From: Flavobacteriaceae bacterium
GTDB taxonomy: Bacteria > Bacteroidota > Bacteroidia > Flavobacteriales > Flavobacteriaceae
Assembly: GCA_028280265.1 (NCBI GenBank)
Contig: JANQMD010000050.1
Location: 50,601 to 114,600 of the forward strand
Reading direction: 5' to 3'
Length of the DNA stretch: 64,000 bases
Of the stretch, positions 17,568 to 26,471 are shown one piece after another. The position numbers and the translations under genes were made by a program. The notes beneath the pieces are model-generated. The model was given only the letters and a program-made list of their open reading frames with translations. It was not told the DNA's origin and ran no database searches. The first letter of the stretch is position 1. Each line of letters starts with the position of its first letter.

Positions 17568-18446
17568 TTATATCATTTTTATCAAAGAGTCAAGTACTGG
17601 ATTTCTGTTGTTTTGATTCCAAACTGCTGAAAGGACTGTTCTTTGTTGGATTTTTGACAGCTCTATAAATTTTACATTGGTCGTGTATCCTTCCTGTAAA
17701 GATTTGGGAACAATGGATACTCCTAAGTTGTTTTCTATCAATCGGTAAATAGAGCTTGCGTGGATGGTATTGTGAGAGACAATGGGTGTAAATCCGCTGT
17801 CATCAAAAATTTGCATCACTTTTTCGTAGTAAGAAGGGCTGTAGGAAGGGTCAAAGAGAATAAAAGACTCGTCCTTTAGCTGAAATAAGTTTTTAAAATT
17901 GAATTCGCTTATCGGATGATTTTTAGGCAATACCAAACAAAAAGGCTCTTCCAAAACAGGCTTTAAATGAAGGGTTCTTGGAACTCGCTCTGTTCTTACA
18001 AAACCGATATCGATATCTCCAGTAGACAATTGCATTATTTGCTGCTGGTTGTCCATTTCTTTCAAACTAAAAGTAACATGAGTTTGCTCTTTTTTGAACT
18101 TCAAAAGCAAATTGGGAATGACTCCATTCATAGCGGAACCTACATAGCCCATGCGAATGTGCCCGCGGATTCCTTTGTGTACCAGTTTCGCTCTATCGAG
18201 AATATCATTTAAATCCTTAAAGTGAAGGCTTAATTCCCTTTTTAGGTATTCTCCGGCTGGAGTTAAGATGACTTTTCTATTGTGTCTTTCAAATAAAACA
18301 ACTCCTAAATAATTTTCTAGCTTTTTTATTTGACGACTCAATCCTGGTTGGGAAATAAACAATCGTTCCGCAGCTTTTCTAAAGTGCAAGTCTTCTGCAA
18401 CAGCTAAAAAATAACGAAGATGTCTGTATTCTATTTGATAACTCAT
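17568..18446 (-). CDS. LysR family regulator, probably of the hut operon
   Basis: A 292-residue regulator with an N-terminal winged helix-turn-helix (RHLRYFLAVAEDLHFRKAAE, then ISQPGLSRQIKKLE at about 32-45) and a C-terminal periplasmic-binding-like effector domain (about 90-290). The start was set at ATG 18444-18446, with MSYQIEYRHL matching family starts; another ATG lies three codons upstream. It is divergent from hutH with a 63-base gap that contains an inverted repeat (18454-18469). The position suggests it controls hutHUI in response to histidine or urocanate. Many other bacteria use HutC (GntR) instead, so the assignment is by context. Confidence 0.9.
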   Translation of the reverse strand: MSYQIEYRHLRYFLAVAEDLHFRKAAERLFISQPGLSRQIKKLENYLGVVLFERHNRKVILTPAGEYLKRELSLHFKDLNDILDRAKLVHKGIRGHIRMGYVGSAMNGVIPNLLLKFKKEQTHVTFSLKEMDNQQQIMQLSTGDIDIGFVRTERVPRTLHLKPVLEEPFCLVLPKNHPISEFNFKNLFQLKDESFILFDPSYSPSYYEKVMQIFDDSGFTPIVSHNTIHASSIYRLIENNLGVSIVPKSLQEGYTTNVKFIELSKIQQRTVLSAVWNQNNRNPVLDSLIKMI

Positions 18447-18453
18447 AAGTATC

Positions 18454-18469
18454 AATTAGGTATTTAATT
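18454..18469. promoter_or_regulatory. Candidate LysR operator between lysR and hutH
   Basis: AATTA GGTATT TAATT is a perfect 5-base inverted repeat with a 6-base spacer, of the size expected for a T-N11-A LysR box. It is centred about 50 bases upstream of hutH and just before the regulator's own start. Confidence 0.35.
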
Positions 18470-18496
18470 AATCTTATAAAGCATCAAAAATAAACA

Positions 18497-18504
18497 TAAC
18501 TTTG
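18497..18504 (+). promoter_or_regulatory. Candidate -7 box for hutH
   Basis: TAACTTTG matches TAnnTTTG but ends only five bases before the ATG at 18510, with no TTTG at -33. Either the mRNA is nearly leaderless, the true start is the ATG at 18522, or the match is accidental. A missing -33 box would suit activator dependence. Confidence 0.3.
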
Positions 18505-18509
18505 AGAAA

Positions 18510-20015
18510 ATGAATAGGGAAATGGTATTTAGATATGGGCTTGATAGGCTAACAGTTGACAAAGTGATGGGGATTCTGAGAGGTTCACTATCCGCTCAAC
18601 TTACAGAAGAAGCTGTCAATAAAATAAGAGTATGCCGAAGTAAAGTCATTACAATGGCAAATGGCAATGAGGCTGTATATGGTATCAATACAGGGTTTGG
18701 GCCTTTATGTGATACACAGATCACATCAGAAGAAACCAACAAACTTCAAGAAAATTTATTAATCACCCATGCTGTAGGTGTAGGTAACCCAATTGATAAA
18801 GAGCTTTCAAAAATCATGATGATTTGCAAAGTTCATGCATTGAGCCAGGGGTTTTCTGGAGTCCGATTGGAACTCATTCATCGAATCATCTATTTCATAG
18901 AAAACAATCTGTTGCCCGTAGTTCCCGAGCAGGGATCTGTAGGAGCTTCAGGTGATTTAGCGCCACTTTCACATGTATTCTTACCGCTTTTAGGAGAAGG
19001 AGAGTTTTGGGTAAACGATCAAATTGTACCGGCCAGAAAAGTACTGCAAGAACATCAGTTACAGCCCCTACAGTTAGAAGCAAAAGAAGGCTTAGGACTT
19101 ATTAATGGAACGCAATTTATTTTGGCACATACGATTAAGGGCCTATATAAAATGAAGTACCTATTGGATTTAGCCGATGTAGCGGGAACGATGACTTTGG
19201 AGGGTTTTCAGGGAAGTGCCTCTCCTTTTAGAGAAGAGTTGCATCAGATACGACCTTTTTCAGGAAACATAAAAGTGGCAGAACGTATTCGATCTTTTTT
19301 AAAAGGTTCTCAAAACGTGGAAAGTCATTTTGAATGTGAGAGAGTCCAAGATCCGTACTCCATTCGATGTATGCCTCAAGTGCATGGAGCTTCTAGAAAT
19401 GCATTTCAACACTTAAATGAATTGGCAGAAATTGAAATGAACTCGGTGACAGATAATCCCATTGTGTTGAGTGATAGCGAAGCCATTTCTGGAGGAAATT
19501 TTCACGGTCAGCCTTTGGCCATGGCCATTGATTATGGTGCTTTGGCAGCAGCAGAGTTGGGAAATATTTCGGATAGGAGATGTTACCTATTACTTGAAGG
19601 AAAATACGGATTGCCAAGGTTGCTAACTGAAGGAGGAGGGCTCAATTCCGGATTTATGATTCCTCAGTATACAACCGCGGCTTTGGTGACAGAAAATAAA
19701 TCGTTGTGCTTTCCACCATCAGCAGACAGTGTTCCTACCTCTTTGGGTCAGGAAGATCATGTTTCTATGGGGAGTATTTCTGGAAGAAAATTCAATCAAA
19801 TATTAGAAAACCTAGAAAAGATATTCGCAATAGAACTTATGTACGCATGTCAGGCGATGGAATTTAGAAGACCCAATACTTTTTCTAGAATCATTGAAAA
19901 AAACTTTGAAATTATTCGTAATAAAGTAGATAAATTAGAAGAGGATAGGCTGTTAAAAGACGATATTGATGCCATGATTGACTTGGTAAAAACCAGCGCT
20001 TTTGTAGTTGACTAA
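18510..20015 (+). CDS. hutH: Histidine ammonia-lyase
   Basis: A 501-residue enzyme that deaminates histidine to urocanate, the first step of histidine breakdown. The Ala-Ser-Gly triad that forms the MIO prosthetic group is at 146-148 in GSVGASGDLAP. Other family parts are YGINTGFGPL at 57-66, GLALINGTQ-like GLGLINGTQ near 196, and SVTDNPIV near 310. MVFRYGLD at residues 5-12 fits the family start, so ATG 18522 is an alternative start. It heads the hut operon, 12 bases before hutU. Confidence 0.96.
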   Translation: MNREMVFRYGLDRLTVDKVMGILRGSLSAQLTEEAVNKIRVCRSKVITMANGNEAVYGINTGFGPLCDTQITSEETNKLQENLLITHAVGVGNPIDKELSKIMMICKVHALSQGFSGVRLELIHRIIYFIENNLLPVVPEQGSVGASGDLAPLSHVFLPLLGEGEFWVNDQIVPARKVLQEHQLQPLQLEAKEGLGLINGTQFILAHTIKGLYKMKYLLDLADVAGTMTLEGFQGSASPFREELHQIRPFSGNIKVAERIRSFLKGSQNVESHFECERVQDPYSIRCMPQVHGASRNAFQHLNELAEIEMNSVTDNPIVLSDSEAISGGNFHGQPLAMAIDYGALAAAELGNISDRRCYLLLEGKYGLPRLLTEGGGLNSGFMIPQYTTAALVTENKSLCFPPSADSVPTSLGQEDHVSMGSISGRKFNQILENLEKIFAIELMYACQAMEFRRPNTFSRIIEKNFEIIRNKVDKLEEDRLLKDDIDAMIDLVKTSAFVVD

Positions 20016-20027
20016 AAAAAATTAAAA

Positions 20028-22025
20028 ATGACCTTTCAAGAACAAATATTACAAGGAATTCCAGAGCAACTTCCAGCAAAAAGAACGTATCCAGTAGGAA
20101 TTAATAGAGCTCCTAAGAGGAAAGATATTTTAACAAAGGAAGAGAAACAATTAGCCATCAGAAATGCCTTGCGTTATTTTCCAAAAGATTGGCATGGTGA
20201 ATTATCAACTGAATTTGCTGATGAGTTGAATGACTTTGGGCGAATCTACATGTACCGTTTCAAACCAGATTACAAAATATACGCCCGCTCTATCAATGAG
20301 TACCCTGCCAAGACACAACAAGCGGCAGCCATTATGCTCATGATTCAAAACAATTTGGATCCAGCAGTAGCACAGCACCCAGAAGAGCTTATCACGTATG
20401 GAGGAAATGGAGCGGTATTTCAAAATTGGGCACAATACCTGCTCACCATGCAATATTTGGCAACCATGACCAGTAGTCAAACTCTGCATATGTATTCTGG
20501 CCACCCCATGGGATTATTTCCCTCGTCAACTGAATCACCAAGAGTCATTGTAACCAACGGAATGATGATTCCAAATTATTCTACCCCAGATGACTGGGAG
20601 AAGTTCAACGCACTTGGAGTGACTCAATACGGACAGATGACCGCTGGATCCTACATGTATATTGGCCCTCAGGGGATTGTCCATGGAACTACCATTACAG
20701 TGATGAATGCTTTCCGAAAAATCTTAAAAAAGGATGAAAACCCAAAAGGGAAAATCTTTTTAACAGCAGGACTAGGAGGTATGAGTGGAGCGCAACCTAA
20801 AGCAGGAAATATTGCTGGATGTATTACCATTTGTGCTGAGGTAAACCCAAAAGCAGCTACCAAAAGACACGAGCAAGGTTGGGTAGATGAGCTCGTAGAC
20901 AGCATGGATGATTTGTTGGTAAGAGTAAAGAAAGCACAGGATAAAGAAGAGGTCGTTTCGATTGCTTACATCGGAAATGTGGTGGAAATTTGGGAACGAT
21001 TCGATGAAGAAAACATTTTTATTCACGTAGGATCAGACCAAACCTCGTTACACATTCCTTGGACAGGAGGTTATTATCCTGTGGGAACGTCCTATGAAGA
21101 ATCCAATTGCTTGATTCGTGAAGAACCAGAAGTTTTCAAGCAGAAAGTTCAGGAATCTTTGAGAAGGCATGCTGCTGCAGTAAACAAGCACACAGCCAAA
21201 GGAACTTATTTTTTCGATTATGGAAATGCCTTTTTATTGGAAGCTTCGAGAGCTGGAGCAGATATCATGGCAGAAAATCAAATAGATTTTAAATATCCTT
21301 CTTATGTTCAAGATATTTTAGGTCCTATGTGTTTCGATTACGGTTTTGGCCCTTTCCGATGGGTTTGTGCATCAGGAAAGGCAGAAGATTTAGACAAAAC
21401 AGATGAAATTGCGATGCAAGTACTTCAGGAAATCATGGAAAACTCTCCCGAAGAAATTCAATTGCAAATGCAAGATAACATCACTTGGATTCGAGATGCA
21501 AAACAAAATAAAATGGTGGTGGGTTCTCAGGCAAGAATTTTATATGCCGATGCAGAAGGTCGAATGAAAATTGCCAAAGCATTCAACGATGCTGTTGCGA
21601 ACGAGACCATTGCCCCCGTGGTTTTGGGTAGAGATCATCACGATGTCAGCGGAACAGATTCCCCGTATAGAGAGACCTCTAATATTTATGACGGAAGTAA
21701 GTTTACCGCCGATATGGCCATTCACAACGTCATTGGGGATAGCTTTCGAGGGGCTACTTGGGTATCGATTCACAATGGAGGAGGCGTTGGATGGGGAGAA
21801 GTGATGAACGGTGGATTTGGAATGCTCTTAGACGGCACCTCTGAAGCCGAAAACCGATTGAAGAAGATGCTGTTTTATGATGTGAACAATGGAATTGCGA
21901 GAAGAAGTTGGGCAAGGAACAAAGAAGCATTGTTTGCCATTCGAAGAGAAATGGAAAGAACACCTGAACTCAAGGTAACTTTGCCTAATTTAGTAGACGA
22001 TCAATTACTCAACAGTTTGTTTTAA
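20028..22025 (+). CDS. hutU: Urocanate hydratase
   Basis: A 665-residue NAD-dependent enzyme that converts urocanate to imidazolonepropionate. Family motifs include YGGNGAVFQNWAQY near 124, YSGHPMGLFPS near 158, the NAD-binding TAGLGGMSGAQPKA near 246, and GRDHHDVSGTDSPYRET near 534. It is about 100 residues longer than the proteobacterial enzyme, as in the longer Bacteroidota and eukaryotic form. It is the second gene of the operon; a paired REP element separates it from hutI. Confidence 0.96.
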   Translation: MTFQEQILQGIPEQLPAKRTYPVGINRAPKRKDILTKEEKQLAIRNALRYFPKDWHGELSTEFADELNDFGRIYMYRFKPDYKIYARSINEYPAKTQQAAAIMLMIQNNLDPAVAQHPEELITYGGNGAVFQNWAQYLLTMQYLATMTSSQTLHMYSGHPMGLFPSSTESPRVIVTNGMMIPNYSTPDDWEKFNALGVTQYGQMTAGSYMYIGPQGIVHGTTITVMNAFRKILKKDENPKGKIFLTAGLGGMSGAQPKAGNIAGCITICAEVNPKAATKRHEQGWVDELVDSMDDLLVRVKKAQDKEEVVSIAYIGNVVEIWERFDEENIFIHVGSDQTSLHIPWTGGYYPVGTSYEESNCLIREEPEVFKQKVQESLRRHAAAVNKHTAKGTYFFDYGNAFLLEASRAGADIMAENQIDFKYPSYVQDILGPMCFDYGFGPFRWVCASGKAEDLDKTDEIAMQVLQEIMENSPEEIQLQMQDNITWIRDAKQNKMVVGSQARILYADAEGRMKIAKAFNDAVANETIAPVVLGRDHHDVSGTDSPYRETSNIYDGSKFTADMAIHNVIGDSFRGATWVSIHNGGGVGWGEVMNGGFGMLLDGTSEAENRLKKMLFYDVNNGIARRSWARNKEALFAIRREMERTPELKVTLPNLVDDQLLNSLF

Positions 22026-22070
22026 TGAAATTATCAAACGGGCTTTGGATAAAAGGATTGTAAATTTCAC

Positions 22071-22148
22071 TGTCACTCCTGCGAAGGCAGGAGTCTAGAG
22101 GAATTATATACTATATACGTTTGGATTCCTGCCTTCGCAGGAATGACA
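22071..22148. repeat. Paired inverted REP elements between hutU and hutI
   Basis: TGTCACTCCTGCGAAGGCAGG at 22071-22091 and CCTGCCTTCGCAGGAATGACA at 22128-22148 are inverted copies, each with its own CCTGC/GCAGG palindrome, about 36 bases apart. This is a BIME-like arrangement inside an operon and could form a long hairpin in the mRNA, changing hutI stability or expression. Confidence 0.75.
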
Positions 22149-22183
22149 TTTTAGTCTTAGGTAGAGTTTATAAATTTATCGAA

Positions 22184-23419
22184 GTGAAAAAACTTTTTAT
22201 TAATATCAAGGAATTACTGCAAGTTCGAGAGGAACCTGTTTCTTTTCTTTCGGGAAAAGAGATGAATGAATTGCCAACCATTCAAAATGCATATTTACTC
22301 ATTGAGGATGGATTTATCTCAGATTTTGGCTCTATGACCAATTGCCCAGAAATGGATGCTGAGATAATAGATGTGACAGGAAAAATGATTTTGCCTACCT
22401 GGTGCGATTCACATACCCATATTGTCTATGCAGGCAACAGAGAAGGCGAATTTGTCGATCGTATTAATGGTCTATCCTATGAAGAAATTGCCAACAGAGG
22501 AGGAGGGATTTTAAACTCAGCAAAAAAATTACAGGAAACCTCTGAAGAGGAATTGTATGAACAAAGTAAAGTTCGCTTAGAAGAAATTATACGACTAGGA
22601 ACTGGGGCAGTAGAAATTAAATCGGGTTATGGATTAACTGTCGAAGCAGAATTAATAATGCTTCGTGTTATTCAAAAGTTAAAAAAAAACTACCCTGTAG
22701 AAATCAAAGCTACTTTTTTAGGAGCTCATGCTGTTCCTGCTGAATTCAAAGGAAATAAAGAAGGTTATTTAGATTTACTAATCGAAAAATTACTTCCTAT
22801 TATTTCAAAGGAAAACTTGGCAGAGTATATTGATATCTTCTGTGAGACGGGGTATTTTTCAGTGGCAGATACAGAGAGAATCCTCAAAGCTGGAAGACTA
22901 TATGGACTCAGGCCTAAAATTCACGTCAATCAGTTTACAGCGATTGGAGGAGTTCAAACAGGAATTAAATACAATGCATTATCAATAGATCACTTAGAAG
23001 TGATGAGGGAGGAAGATATCACCGGATTGAAAGGAACTCAAACCATGCCAGTGGCATTGCCGAGTTGCTCCTACTTTTTAAGTATTCCTTACACACCAGC
23101 AAGAAAAATGATCGATGCTGGTTTGCCGTTGGCTTTGGCAACAGACTACAATCCAGGTTCTACTCCATCTGGAAATATGAATTTTGTGGTGGCTACTGCT
23201 TGTATTAAGATGAAAATGACTCCAGAAGAGGCAATCAATGCGGCTACTCTTAATGCAGCATACGCAATGGGGTTAGAAAAAGAGTTAGGCACAATTTCTG
23301 AAGGAAAGCAAGCAAATTTAATTGTCACTAAGCCAATTAATTCTTACCATTTTATTCCCTATTCTTTTGGGAATCATCAAGTAGATGAGGTTTATATTAA
23401 GGGAGAAAAATATGTATAA
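22184..23419 (+). CDS. hutI: Imidazolonepropionase
   Basis: A 411-residue amidohydrolase that opens imidazolonepropionate to N-formimino-glutamate. The metal-binding CDSHTHIVYAGNREGEF is near residue 70, followed by GAVEIKSGYGL near 145, FLGAHAVPAEF near 182 and the Asp ligand in ATDYNPGSTPSGN near 320. The start was set at GTG 22184 (VKKLFINI); the frame is open back to 22121, but that part encodes the REP element. The next enzyme (HutG, or HutF plus a deformylase) is not in the window. Confidence 0.95.
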   Translation: MKKLFINIKELLQVREEPVSFLSGKEMNELPTIQNAYLLIEDGFISDFGSMTNCPEMDAEIIDVTGKMILPTWCDSHTHIVYAGNREGEFVDRINGLSYEEIANRGGGILNSAKKLQETSEEELYEQSKVRLEEIIRLGTGAVEIKSGYGLTVEAELIMLRVIQKLKKNYPVEIKATFLGAHAVPAEFKGNKEGYLDLLIEKLLPIISKENLAEYIDIFCETGYFSVADTERILKAGRLYGLRPKIHVNQFTAIGGVQTGIKYNALSIDHLEVMREEDITGLKGTQTMPVALPSCSYFLSIPYTPARKMIDAGLPLALATDYNPGSTPSGNMNFVVATACIKMKMTPEEAINAATLNAAYAMGLEKELGTISEGKQANLIVTKPINSYHFIPYSFGNHQVDEVYIKGEKYV

Positions 23420-23425
23420 AGAAAA

Positions 23426-23454
23426 ACGCGCGCTAAAATTTAGCGCGCGTTTTC
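23426..23454. terminator. Bidirectional terminator after hutI
   Basis: ACGCGCGCTAAA A TTTAGCGCGCGT is a perfect 12-base palindrome with flanking A and T runs. It separates the hut operon from the convergent polysaccharide-uptake operon and can stop both. Confidence 0.85.
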
Positions 23455-23479
23455 ATTCTAAATAATTATAACACATTTA

Positions 23480-24397
23480 CTAATCCGAGGTGATAATAAA
23501 CCACCAGTCAAATTGTTTGTTTCCATCTGTGACACGTAGTGTCATTTCATTGGTTGCACTTCTGTCAAATATTTGGTAAGTATGATCTCCGCCTGTATAA
23601 TAACCAATGAAAGCTAATTTCGTTAAATTAATGGTTTCTACACCAGAAGGTGCAGTAATGAACCAACTTTCAGAGTAATCATTATAAGGTAAGTTTTCAA
23701 TATCTGCGCCATTGGCAGTACCTCCAGAAGATCCTAATTCATCAACAAGAATTTCTCTTCCAAATACTGTCCCGCTTGGGTCTGTTCCTGCAGCATCATT
23801 TGTGCTATTCGTAATATGCGTAAAAGTACCATTAGCATTAAAGATATAACGATCATCGTACATTCCTACACCCGCTTTTTCATTCGCCGCTGCTCCATAC
23901 CATTCTGCAGGAGTTGTTCCTCCTACTGGGCCTAATCCAAAGTGTTTGGACTTTTCCGCTTTAATTCTCCAAGTTTTAGAAGTACCTCCATGTAGTTTTT
24001 GCAATAAAGCCGCAGGAGGAGAATAGGTCGATAAAACATCAATCTGAATACTTGCAGAAGAAGTTGTTCCAGCAATTCCTGAAGCTACTGCCGTAACAGT
24101 GTAGGTATTCAAACCTAAGGTAGAGAAATTAAAGGAAAAACGCCCTGATGGTCGCACAAATTCGTTTCCGTTGATGACAAACTTAAACGAAGTTGCATTT
24201 TTTGCTGTTACAGTAAAGTTTACAGCTCCAGAACCATCTCCATTAGGATTAGTAGCATCTGCTCCAACAATCTGAGCAGTTATTTGAATATTATTAGGCT
24301 CAATAATGTTTCCAAAACTTTTATCCTCATCTTGACAACCTATAAAAAGGAGTGCTACAGATAAAAATAGACTTAATATATATTTATTATTCTTCAT
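23480..24397 (-). CDS. SusE/SusF-like surface lipoprotein
   Basis: A 305-residue lipoprotein, with signal peptide and lipobox at LLFIGC (Cys near 21). A PKD/Ig-like beta domain occupies about 35-125 (VNFTVTAKNATSFKFVING). The C-terminal domain (about 130-305) begins with LHGGTSKTWRIKAEK and ends with DGNKQFDWWFIITSD; I know this domain from outer-membrane proteins of beta-glucan-type loci in Flavobacteria. It probably sits on the cell surface and helps to bind glycan. It is the last gene of the SusCD operon. No catalytic residues are recognised. Confidence 0.8.
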   Translation of the reverse strand: MKNNKYILSLFLSVALLFIGCQDEDKSFGNIIEPNNIQITAQIVGADATNPNGDGSGAVNFTVTAKNATSFKFVINGNEFVRPSGRFSFNFSTLGLNTYTVTAVASGIAGTTSSASIQIDVLSTYSPPAALLQKLHGGTSKTWRIKAEKSKHFGLGPVGGTTPAEWYGAAANEKAGVGMYDDRYIFNANGTFTHITNSTNDAAGTDPSGTVFGREILVDELGSSGGTANGADIENLPYNDYSESWFITAPSGVETINLTKLAFIGYYTGGDHTYQIFDRSATNEMTLRVTDGNKQFDWWFIITSD

Positions 24398-24408
24398 AAT
24401 TCTAATTT

Positions 24409-26469
24409 TTAGTTTTGCGAAATATCATCCACATATATGGTATAGTTAGCAGAACCGTCTCCTTGTGTTCCATTATCCATAATTAACACCAAGTTGTCAT
24501 AACTAATGTTTGGATCTATACCAGTCATATTAAATGTTAATTCTTCCCATTGGTTGACTTTGGTAGTAGCTACAGTGACTTCTGCAGAAGCTGCAGTATT
24601 GGGCCACGGATTTGCGTCTTCAAACTTTAATAGTAAGTTTAGCCCTGCTCTAGGAGACCACACTTTTACTTTCAGTGTTGTTGTAGCTGATGTTAATGTA
24701 AAAGGCCTAGGAACTGTGATTTTGGAACCTGCCCATGGTTGTCCAGCTCCTTTTACCATTTGTAATACCATGGCGGAAGGATTTCCATTTGTATCAGGAT
24801 TGGCAACAATAGAGGTTGTTCCACCATCAAAACCACTTAACGTTTGCTTTGGTTCGAAATCCAATAAAGGCGATGAAGTAATATCATCTACATAAATGGT
24901 ATAATTAGCAGTACCATCTCCTTGAGTACCATTGTCCATAATCAACACTAAGTTGTTATAACTTACATTAGGATCTACACCAGTCATATCGAATGTTAGT
25001 TCTTGCCATGCATTCGCAACAGTTGTAGCGACTGTCACCTCGTTAGAAGCAAGAGTATTAGGCCAAGCTTGACTATCCTCATATTTTAATAATAAATTCA
25101 ATCCTACTCTAGGAGACCAAACTTTAACTTTTAATTGAGTTCCTCCAGCAAAAGAGAAAGGTTGATCTAACGTAATCTTAGAACCTGCCCATGGTTGTCC
25201 AGACCCTTTTACCATTTGCATCACCATTGAAGAAGCATTTCCATTGGTGTCTGGGTTAGCAACTATGGAAGTTGTTCCACCATCGAAACCACTCAACCCA
25301 AGATCTTCAAATGTTAATGGTAACGCGTTAGGAGCGGTAACTGTTGGTGCTCTGTAAAAATAAATATTGTCTACAAATACAGTTCCAGCACCCCATGGAT
25401 CTCCGACAAGTTTCAACTGATGAATATCAGCAACAGTTAATCCTTGAGAGGTAAAATCTGTGATGGGAATATCAATAGAAGTCCATTGACCAGCAGTTAA
25501 GTTAGTCCATACAGGTTTTTCTCCACTGCTCACACTGATTAACGAAGTTTCAAGTCTAGTTACATCTCCACTAGTCCAAACATCTAAATGAATGAATTCC
25601 ATAGCTGTCAAATCTTCAGCTGCTTGAAATTGAATTCCTTGATAGCTCAATTTCGTGTATTGAAGCATGTCATCACCATTCAGTGAAAACGTTCCCCAGC
25701 TACTACCTTGTCCCCCTTGATTCCAATCTGGGAATGTGTCTACACCTGTGATGTTTGTATACTCAGAACCGTAAACAGAAATAACATCTGTAGCACTTCG
25801 ACTCGGAGGTTTTGTTGCAGAAGCTATTGGTTGTAAGATTTCTGTAACTGTAAAATCTGCTGTGTATTCTGTTGTAGCAATAGCAGCACCTTTAGCAACC
25901 AAACGAACAGGATATGTTCCTGCTGTAGTGTACGTATAAGATACAGTAGACCCAATGTTTCCAGAGACCACAGGAGCAGTTTTTCCAGTTTCTCCTGAAT
26001 AAAAATCGAACATGGTTGCAAAATCTGCATTGGCAGTGATGTTCACTTTTTTCGAGACTGCTAGATCGTTCTGTATAGTTACAACTAAGTTCTGAGGAGC
26101 TTTAAAAGATACAATCAATTGTTGTGTTGCCTCTGTTTTCTGATCTTTAATGTTAAAAGCTTCTATTTTCACAGAGTATGTACCTTCAGCATAAGTATGA
26201 TTTACACTTTTTCCCTGATCTACCTTTGTAGGGTTTGCAGTATTGTCTCCAAAATAAATATTAAAGTAACTGGCTCCATCAGCAGAGGGAGTAATGGTTA
26301 CTAATCCAGTATTATCTTGTGTTATATTGTAGGTAGCATTCACATTTGATGGCAAAGCAATGGTATCTAAGAAAGATAAATCTCTTAAATTGTCTGTACA
26401 GCTTAACGCGACAAGTAGTGTTGCTAACAATAAACTTCGTATGTTAAAAAATGTTTTCATTCTTTTCAT
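24409..26469 (-). CDS. Surface glycan-binding lipoprotein with PKD domains and duplicated CBM-like domain
   Basis: A 686-residue lipoprotein with lipobox VALSC near residue 24. Two PKD-like domains occupy about 35-210 (AEGTYSVKIEAFN; TAGTYPVRLVAKG). A galactose-binding-type jelly roll follows at about 235-375 (VFVDNIYFYRAP). It ends with two nearly identical domains of about 150 residues, each starting GLSGFDGGTTSIVANPDTNG and ending with DNGTQGDG and NYTIYVDDI. This duplicated domain occurs in laminarin-type uptake loci. The protein is probably the main glycan-binding protein of the operon. The duplication is also clear in the DNA. Confidence 0.85.
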   Translation of the reverse strand: MKRMKTFFNIRSLLLATLLVALSCTDNLRDLSFLDTIALPSNVNATYNITQDNTGLVTITPSADGASYFNIYFGDNTANPTKVDQGKSVNHTYAEGTYSVKIEAFNIKDQKTEATQQLIVSFKAPQNLVVTIQNDLAVSKKVNITANADFATMFDFYSGETGKTAPVVSGNIGSTVSYTYTTAGTYPVRLVAKGAAIATTEYTADFTVTEILQPIASATKPPSRSATDVISVYGSEYTNITGVDTFPDWNQGGQGSSWGTFSLNGDDMLQYTKLSYQGIQFQAAEDLTAMEFIHLDVWTSGDVTRLETSLISVSSGEKPVWTNLTAGQWTSIDIPITDFTSQGLTVADIHQLKLVGDPWGAGTVFVDNIYFYRAPTVTAPNALPLTFEDLGLSGFDGGTTSIVANPDTNGNASSMVMQMVKGSGQPWAGSKITLDQPFSFAGGTQLKVKVWSPRVGLNLLLKYEDSQAWPNTLASNEVTVATTVANAWQELTFDMTGVDPNVSYNNLVLIMDNGTQGDGTANYTIYVDDITSSPLLDFEPKQTLSGFDGGTTSIVANPDTNGNPSAMVLQMVKGAGQPWAGSKITVPRPFTLTSATTTLKVKVWSPRAGLNLLLKFEDANPWPNTAASAEVTVATTKVNQWEELTFNMTGIDPNISYDNLVLIMDNGTQGDGSANYTIYVDDISQN

Positions 26470-26471
26470 TT

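Noticed and set aside
22121..22183. N-terminal extension of hutI
   Set aside because: The extension is the translation of a REP element; the family N-terminus starts at GTG 22184.
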